From: Chroococcidiopsidaceae cyanobacterium CP_BM_RX_35
GTDB taxonomy: Bacteria > Cyanobacteriota > Cyanobacteriia > Cyanobacteriales > Chroococcidiopsidaceae
Assembly (NCBI GenBank): GCA_019242465.1
Contig: JAFAVL010000677.1
Location: 1-9,764, forward strand
Direction of reading: 5' to 3'
DNA: 9,764 nt
Shown here: positions 5,255-9,764 of the stretch, one piece after another
Position numbering within the stretch: position 1 is the first letter of the stretch
How the letters are laid out: every line of letters starts with the position of its first letter
Translations under genes and position numbers: made by a program
Notes under the pieces: generated by a model
Databases searched by the model: none
Seen by the model: the letters and a program-made list of their open reading frames with translations, nothing else
What the model was told of the DNA's origin: nothing

Positions 5255-6235
5255 ATGCAGACAACCCCATCTGCCTCTAAAGTTTCAATTCCCGGCACGT
5301 ACTGGCAGTGGCGCGGGCAGTCTATCTACTACGTTCGGGCAGGAGAGGCATCGCCTGAGCGTCCTCCACTGCTGTTAGTACATGGGTTTGGTGCTTCCAC
5401 AGACCACTGGCGCAAAAATGTTGCCCAACTACAAAATCATTTTGAAGTTTGGGCAATTGACCTTTTGGGGTTTGGACGCTCAGCCAAACCTAATTGGCAG
5501 TATAGCGGTGAGCTTTGGCGAGACCAGCTCTATGAATTTATCACTAGCGTCATTGGTCAGCCAGCTGTGTTGGCAGGTAATTCCCTAGGGGGCTATGCTT
5601 GCTTGTGTGTTGCTGCCCAGCATCCTGACACAGTAGCAGGCTTAGTGTTACTCAACAGTGCTGGTCCTTTCTCCGATGCCCAGCCTTCCCCCGAACCGGA
5701 TTCACTGCAACCTGAAGTTCAACCCCCACAGCAACCTGACTCTTTGCAAAAACTACTGGGTAACGTTGTGCAGTGGATTCTACAACAGCCTTGGGCGCGG
5801 TTCCTTTTATTCCAGTATGTGCGGCAACGATGGGTAATTCGACAAACCCTAGAAAAAGTCTATCTTGACCAGAGTGCGATCACAGATCAGTTGGTGGAAG
5901 AAATCTATCGCCCCTCTTGCGATCCAGGTGCAGCAGAAGTTTTTGCTTCTGTCTTTAGTACTCCCCAAGGTGAAAAAGTTGACATTCTGTTAAAGCAACT
6001 AACTTGTCCTCTGTTAATACTCTGGGGAGAAGCCGATCCTTGGATGAATGCAAGGGAGCGATCACCCAAGTTCCGTCAATTCTATCCCAAATTTACAGAA
6101 TACTTCCTCAAAGCAGGTCATTGCCCTCACGACGAAGTACCGGAACAGGTTAATGAGCTGATGCGCTCTTGGGTAATATCTGCGGCTAAGAAGCCTAACT
6201 CCACATCACTGGATTCTCATCCAAATGGTCAGTGA
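5255..6235 (+). CDS. Alpha/beta-fold hydrolase, pheophytinase-like group
   Basis: A 326-residue soluble hydrolase with the full catalytic apparatus. Oxyanion loop HGFG is at 43-46, the nucleophile elbow GNSLGG gives Ser110, Asp261 lies in ILWGEADPW, and His289 lies in KAGHCPHDEVPE. The GNSLGG and AGHCPHDE signatures and the YYVRAG/VWAIDLLGFG context resemble cyanobacterial and plant proteins related to pheophytinase. The substrate could be a chlorophyll-derived or other ester, but it cannot be fixed from sequence. A proline/glutamine-rich insertion (about 141-165) sits where the lid domain begins. I chose ATG 5255 (MQTTPSASK) because the conserved region begins soon after; ATG 5231 and TTG 5210 are in frame. 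The 3' end overlaps the convergent aldo/keto reductase by 41 bp. Fold certain, specificity unknown. Confidence 0.88.
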   Translation: MQTTPSASKVSIPGTYWQWRGQSIYYVRAGEASPERPPLLLVHGFGASTDHWRKNVAQLQNHFEVWAIDLLGFGRSAKPNWQYSGELWRDQLYEFITSVIGQPAVLAGNSLGGYACLCVAAQHPDTVAGLVLLNSAGPFSDAQPSPEPDSLQPEVQPPQQPDSLQKLLGNVVQWILQQPWARFLLFQYVRQRWVIRQTLEKVYLDQSAITDQLVEEIYRPSCDPGAAEVFASVFSTPQGEKVDILLKQLTCPLLILWGEADPWMNARERSPKFRQFYPKFTEYFLKAGHCPHDEVPEQVNELMRSWVISAAKKPNSTSLDSHPNGQ

Positions 6236-7151
6236 CAATTCGTCCTATGGCATCAATTTCTTTTAGCTCATCTGCAGATAACTCAGTATCAGCCGCCTTA
6301 GCATTTTCTTGGGATTGTTTTGAATTGCGGGCTCCCACAATTGCATTCGTTTGAGGTTGGGCAATTAACCAGGCGAGCGCCAAGTTGCCGAGAGAAGTTT
6401 GATGGCGCTCAGCAATTGGACGGAGCTTTTCTAGAGCCTGCTGCGCTCGTTCGTAATTTCCGCCTTGGAAAAGTTTATTCTTGGCACGGTTGTCTTCTGG
6501 ATCAAATTTGTGATTAGGTTCAAATTTCCCAGTGAGTAATCCCTGGGCTAGAGATGAATAGGCAATGATGGAAATATTGTGTTCAACGCAATAAGGCACA
6601 GTTTCCTTTTCTACCACCCGCCAGAACAGGGAGTAGGGAGGTTGAATGCTATCTATGCGCCCATACTGTGCGGCTTCCTCTAGCTGGGCTTTGGAAAAAT
6701 TAGAGACGCCAATTGCCCGAATCTTACCTTGCTGCTTCAATTCATTTAAAGCGCTCATGGTTTCCTCAATCGGGACAATTTCGCTATTGAAGGTACCAGC
6801 AGGCCAGTGAATTTGGTAGAGGTCAATATAATCAGTTTGTAAGTTTTTCAACGAGCGTTCGCACGCTGTAATCACCTGGTCATGTTTCAGATGATTAGCA
6901 AAAACTTTGGTGGCGTAAACAGCTTGATCGCGGACGTCTGATACTGCTTGAGCCACAATTTGTTCTGAGTGACCGTCCCCGTAAACCTCAGCCGTATCAA
7001 TTGTTGTTATACCAGCATCAAAAGCGACTCGGATGGCTTTGATAGTTTCAGAGTCCTCAATCCCCACCCACATTTTTTTACCAGCCTGCCAAGTCCCCAT
7101 AATGATCGGGGTAATTTGAATATTTGTTTGTCCGAGCGGTCGCTTTTTCAT
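6195..7151 (-). CDS. Aldo/keto reductase
   Basis: NADPH-dependent oxidoreductase with a TIM-barrel fold, 318 residues, typical of the family. The catalytic tetrad is complete: Asp52 and Tyr57 (TIDTAEVYG), Lys82 (ATKV), and His115 (YQIHW). IRAIGVSNF, the QPPYSLFWR segment and the C-terminal cofactor-binding IVGARNSKQSQEN are also present. The physiological substrate, probably an aldehyde or ketone, cannot be read from sequence. I chose ATG 7151 (MKKRPLGQTNIQITP), as in typical homologues; an in-frame ATG at 7169 would add MQHESN. No strong ribosome-binding site helps decide. The last 13 codons and stop overlap the opposing hydrolase gene. It diverges from the DUF1802 gene. Family certain. Confidence 0.92.
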   Translation of the reverse strand: MKKRPLGQTNIQITPIIMGTWQAGKKMWVGIEDSETIKAIRVAFDAGITTIDTAEVYGDGHSEQIVAQAVSDVRDQAVYATKVFANHLKHDQVITACERSLKNLQTDYIDLYQIHWPAGTFNSEIVPIEETMSALNELKQQGKIRAIGVSNFSKAQLEEAAQYGRIDSIQPPYSLFWRVVEKETVPYCVEHNISIIAYSSLAQGLLTGKFEPNHKFDPEDNRAKNKLFQGGNYERAQQALEKLRPIAERHQTSLGNLALAWLIAQPQTNAIVGARNSKQSQENAKAADTELSADELKEIDAIGRIVTDHLDENPVMWS

Positions 7152-7187
7152 ATTGGATTCGTGCTGCATATGCTTCTATCTACATCC

Positions 7188-7213
7188 TAGGCATAACTGC
7201 TTAGGAGTGCCTA
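7188..7213. repeat. 6-bp inverted repeat in the divergent promoter region
   Basis: TAGGCA (7188-7193) and TGCCTA (7208-7213) are separated by 14 bp, and CCTAGG (7186-7191) is itself palindromic. The location between divergent start codons makes a regulator site conceivable, but short arms like these occur often by chance. Confidence 0.2.
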
Positions 7214-7244
7214 CGCCAGATGGAGTACACTTTAAGTAAAACTC

Positions 7245-7847
7245 ATGATGTCAACTACTACCTCTGCCTTTAAAGAATGGGCTGTTGCTGTCGATGCCTT
7301 ACAAGATGGCAAAACGATTCTGTTACTCCGTAAGGGCGGCATCCACGAACGGGGAGGGCGATTCAAAGTTGCCCATGAGCAATTTCTGCTTTATCCCACC
7401 TACGAGCATCAACAACCCTCACTGTTAAAACCTGACTATGCACATCTCGTGACACCAGTGCCATCGGGCTGGCATCCAGAAACAGTCCGAATTAGCGCCT
7501 ATGCTCAAATCACCGCTATTTTTCAAGTGAGCGATGCACCAGCGGTCTCAGCCTTGCTGCCTTTCCATATTTGGCAAGAGCAGTTTGTGTGCGATCGCCT
7601 GAAATGGAAACCGCAACAGCCACTTTACATACTGCTGCTGCGGACCTACAAGCTTTCTTCAGCTCAAGTCATTACCTATCGTCAGGAATATGGAGGCTGC
7701 AAGTCCTGGATTGATTTAGCTGAATCGATTCCAATCGAGGGGGCACCTGTTTTAGACGATGTAACTTACACAGAACAGGTCATTGAGATCACACAGATTG
7801 TGAAGGAAAACTCTAATATCGGCAGCACGCAGCCGTCAAAAATATAG
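7245..7847 (+). CDS. DUF1802 family protein
   Basis: A 200-residue soluble protein of a family frequent in cyanobacteria with no characterised role. The family opening is clear: FKEWAVAVDAL (9-19), ILLLRKGGIHERGGRFKVAHEQFLLYPTYEHQ (25-56, including the invariant-looking RKGGI and FLLYPTYEHQ). The middle contains an IWQEQFVCDRLKWKPQQPLYILLLRTYKL block, followed by a looser tail. No signal peptide, membrane span or known catalytic motif is seen. Two adjacent ATG codons (7245 and 7248) could both serve as start. It has its own divergent upstream region shared with the aldo/keto reductase. Downstream, 224 bp of AT-rich DNA separate it from the convergent histidine kinase gene. One GCGATCGC octamer lies inside. 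Family assignment is confident, function unknown. Confidence 0.88.
   Translation: MMSTTTSAFKEWAVAVDALQDGKTILLLRKGGIHERGGRFKVAHEQFLLYPTYEHQQPSLLKPDYAHLVTPVPSGWHPETVRISAYAQITAIFQVSDAPAVSALLPFHIWQEQFVCDRLKWKPQQPLYILLLRTYKLSSAQVITYRQEYGGCKSWIDLAESIPIEGAPVLDDVTYTEQVIEITQIVKENSNIGSTQPSKI
7591..7598. repeat. HIP1 octamer GCGATCGC
   Basis: Third copy in the window, inside the DUF1802 gene. Confidence 0.8.
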
Positions 7848-7883
7848 AAAATCTTGGCAGCTCTAAACCCCAGTTAACTTATT

Positions 7884-7895
7884 TATCTAAAGATA
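7884..7895 (+). terminator. Weak AT-rich hairpin after the DUF1802 gene
   Basis: TATCT-AA-AGATA is followed by CTTTT. The stem is short and AT-only apart from one pair, so this is at best a poor terminator. Other palindromes in the 7848-8071 gap are ACTTCC-A-GGAAGT (7917-7929) and AATTGA with TCAATT (7968-7990). None is a convincing terminator for either convergent gene. Confidence 0.15.
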
Positions 7896-8071
7896 CTTTT
7901 CCCGGGCGGGTTTATAACTTCCAGGAAGTGGTTGTTGTTCCGATTTGTTGTTTCTGCATAATAAGATAATTGATATTAATACGCTCAATTTCTAGCTAAA
8001 GAAGGGGATTGTTGTTAAAGTTGGTTGTGTGCAAAAATACAAGCATATTGGCAGCAATAAACTAAAAACAT

Positions 8072-9502
8072 TCAACAGGGTAGAAACACACTGAAACGGG
8101 TACAGCCAGGTTGAGACTGCAGGGTAATATAGCCCCCATGTCGAGCAACTATTTCATGACTAATCGCCAGTCCCAGTCCAGTGCCATCTGGTTTCGTAGA
8201 ATAGAAAGGATCGAAAACCCTTTCTTGCTCTTCTGTTGTTAAACCTGGTCCTCGATCTTGCACCCAAGCTACTAAGTGTTCGTGCCAAGTATTAACCCCC
8301 ACCTCTACTTGACTCCCTTCAGGGCTAGCCTGGATAGCGTTGAGGATTAAATTAACCATGACCTGTCCTATCTCTCGCTGACGCACCTGCACTTGCGGTA
8401 AGGGCAAAGCACTCACTTGATAGATAAGCTGGATATTCTGTTCTTCAGCTTTCAATCGCAGGAGGGAGACAGATTCTTCCAGGATCACTTCTAGGGATGC
8501 AGTCACTAAATCTTCTTGCCATTGGTTTTGGTCAAAATACAATAGCCGCTGTATGAGGTGCTCTAAACGGTCTACCTGGTCTAGTAGACTCTTCAGCGGC
8601 ATGATCATACCCTGTTGTTGAAGTTGCCGTTGAGTATACTGCAAATTAAGGCGCATGCTGGCTAAAGGGTTGCGGACTTCATGTGCTACCCCTGCCACTA
8701 ACTGTCCGAGAGAGGCTAGACGAGAACGACGGCGTAGGCGCTGTTCTAGCTCTTGACGGTGACGTTGCATGGTGTTGATTGCTTCTCCAATGCTTCCCAT
8801 TTCCGCTGGTAGAGATGGGATTCGATCAGCTTTGTCTTCCTCAATTGCCTTAATGCTGTGCTGTAGTTGCTGCACCCCTCGCTGAAGTTGAAGCGCAATG
8901 TAGAAGGTCCAACCCCCTACCACCAAGTTTACTAAGACGATCAGAACACTGATGAGTTGTTGATTCGCATCTTCTGACCTCGGAATCCGGTTCATAGTCC
9001 AAACTGCTCCCCACGAGGGTAGAGGATCGGCTCGCAGAACCACGATATCCGAACCTTGATGGAGTACTTTTGCTTGAGGTAAACTCTGGCTTGTAGCTCG
9101 GCGAACCAGTTGGAAGATTGTTCCCTGCTCAGCTTGCGGCACGTCTTGTTTGGTAACGGGACCGCCATGGGTAGGATAGGCATATCCTAAAAGCTGATCT
9201 TTTTGAAGCAGATAAAATCCACCTTCCACCCTTGAAAAGGCAGCTAAAGCCTCAGTGGAAAGTTGCTGTAGTTCGGCATTGGACTGCTTGCGAGACATTC
9301 TAGTTGGCTCGAAGTCTGATTCCCGAAACTGCTTGATTAGCAAAGAGTCAGCAGTCGCTAATTCTCCCTGGCTTCTAGCAACCACTGCCCCTTCACGGCT
9401 TTGAAACACCTGTGCGACTAACCACAAAGCTGCTCCACCCAACGAGAGAAACAGGACTGTTACAATTGTCAATTGCCGTCGGAGTGTCCAGTGGCTGCTC
9501 AC
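8072..9502 (-). CDS. Membrane-bound sensor histidine kinase
   Basis: Two-component sensor, 476 residues from GTG 9502. Layout: short cytosolic tail, first span (about 10-31), an extracytoplasmic sensor region (about 32-180), second span (about 183-203), a HAMP-like linker (to about 253), dimerisation domain with the phospho-accepting His274 in AHEVRNP, then the ATPase domain with N box NLILNAIQAS (Asn388), G1 box DRGPG (416-420), F box VFDPFYS, and G2 box GTGLGL (440-445). All kinase boxes are intact; HEVRNP and the closing boxes resemble the NtrB/ZraS group. I chose GTG 9502 because GGAG (9514-9511) lies 8 nt upstream; TTG 9508 would be only 2 nt from it. It follows the membrane protein gene by 13 nt, implying translational coupling. 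No receiver domain or response regulator is visible. Confidence 0.93.
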   Translation of the reverse strand: MSSHWTLRRQLTIVTVLFLSLGGAALWLVAQVFQSREGAVVARSQGELATADSLLIKQFRESDFEPTRMSRKQSNAELQQLSTEALAAFSRVEGGFYLLQKDQLLGYAYPTHGGPVTKQDVPQAEQGTIFQLVRRATSQSLPQAKVLHQGSDIVVLRADPLPSWGAVWTMNRIPRSEDANQQLISVLIVLVNLVVGGWTFYIALQLQRGVQQLQHSIKAIEEDKADRIPSLPAEMGSIGEAINTMQRHRQELEQRLRRRSRLASLGQLVAGVAHEVRNPLASMRLNLQYTQRQLQQQGMIMPLKSLLDQVDRLEHLIQRLLYFDQNQWQEDLVTASLEVILEESVSLLRLKAEEQNIQLIYQVSALPLPQVQVRQREIGQVMVNLILNAIQASPEGSQVEVGVNTWHEHLVAWVQDRGPGLTTEEQERVFDPFYSTKPDGTGLGLAISHEIVARHGGYITLQSQPGCTRFSVFLPC

Positions 9503-9510
9503 CTTCAAAT

Positions 9511-9517
9511 CTCCTTC
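9511..9517 (-). promoter_or_regulatory. Ribosome-binding site of the histidine kinase, overlapping the upstream stop codon
   Basis: On the minus strand GAAGGAG precedes GTG 9502 by 8 nt. It overlaps two bases of the upstream TGA stop (9518-9516), so ribosomes finishing the membrane protein end directly on it. This fixes the kinase start and suggests coupled translation. Confidence 0.7.
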
Positions 9518-9764
9518 AACGCTCTAGGTGAGCCATTTGCTTTGCCCGCAGCCACCAGATAGCGAGACCGCAAAGCGAGCCATAAAGAATAATCAAACCC
9601 AGCAGCGATACGTCCCCAAATGGCCAGGCTAAACCCAAACCTTCGCCCAGCCAGAAGGTACCAAATGCCATTAATAGCACGCCCGCGCTGAGCTTAGTCA
9701 GTACTTCTGGCACTTTAAGTAAATGACCATGCAAAACTGCCACCACAGCAACTGTTAATGCTAG
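9516..9764 (-). CDS. C-terminal part of a multi-pass membrane protein, TMEM165/GDT1-like (COG4280 type); start beyond right edge
   Basis: The frame is open to the last base of the window, with 82 residues visible, so the N-terminus is missing; the GTG at 9746 is not the real start. The visible part has the end of one hydrophobic segment (1-10), a linker HGHLLKVPEVLTKLS, a span (about 22-38), the motif MAFGTFWLGEGLGLAWP, another span (about 45-68) and a short basic cytosolic tail. The GTFW-GEGLG-WP motif with VPE just upstream is what I recall from uncharacterised membrane proteins of the COG4280 group, related to TMEM165/GDT1 cation transporters. This is from memory, so only moderate confidence. 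The short spacing to the histidine kinase suggests one operon, possibly with shared signal or substrate. Confidence 0.6.
   Translation of the reverse strand, partial: LALTVAVVAVLHGHLLKVPEVLTKLSAGVLLMAFGTFWLGEGLGLAWPFGDVSLLGLIILYGSLCGLAIWWLRAKQMAHLER

Noticed and set aside
7921..8040. GTTGTT-rich stretch as a possible CRISPR or tandem repeat
   Set aside because: The units are irregular, with no constant repeat length and no spacers.
9746..9764. GTG 9746 as a true start of the rightmost protein
   Set aside because: The frame is open to the window edge and the preceding codons are hydrophobic, continuing a membrane span, so the gene starts outside the window.

Overview
The window looks like ordinary chromosomal DNA of a cyanobacterium. 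Supporting signs are three copies of the cyanobacterial octamer GCGATCGC (964, 2849, 7591), several cyanobacterial-type families (Ycf19/YggT, DUF1802, a pheophytinase-like hydrolase, and an unknown protein at 2440-3069 of cyanobacterial type), and a mid-range GC content. The genus cannot be fixed from the sequence alone; a Chroococcidiopsis- or Nostoc-like organism is only a guess.

Left edge (1-335): the first 36 codons of an IS200/IS605-family tnpB (RNA-guided nuclease) run leftwards out of the window. Behind its start lie about 220 bp with several inverted repeats, likely the left end of the element or a relic of one, and then a sigma70-like promoter for upp.

Region 336-1814 (plus strand) holds upp (uracil salvage), a small glycine-rich membrane-anchored coiled-coil protein, and a YggT/Ycf19 membrane protein. 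A perfect hairpin at 1858-1879 separates these from a convergent gene for a small exported protein (1884-2318, minus). That gene diverges from an unknown protein gene (2440-3069). The divergent gap contains two perfect odd palindromes.

Region 3070-3687 is gene-free but rich in inverted repeats, probably remnants of small dispersed elements. A DUF1003 membrane protein (3688-4314) follows; its stop codon shares a CTAG with the stop of the convergent aroE (4311-5159, minus; shikimate pathway). aroE diverges from an alpha/beta hydrolase (5255-6235), whose 3' end overlaps a convergent aldo/keto reductase (6195-7151, minus) by 41 bp. A DUF1802 gene (7245-7847) diverges from the reductase.

Right edge (8072-9764, minus): a translationally coupled pair, the C-terminal end of a multi-pass membrane protein (TMEM165/GDT1-like, COG4280 type) followed 13 nt later by a membrane-bound sensor histidine kinase. 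Its response regulator is not in view.

Apart from the two coupled genes at the right edge and perhaps upp plus the next gene, neighbours are mostly convergent or divergent and have no evident common pathway. I found no CRISPR array, tRNA, rRNA, or recognisable defence island. The least explained parts are the structured DNA at 102-241 and the gene-free stretch 3070-3687.
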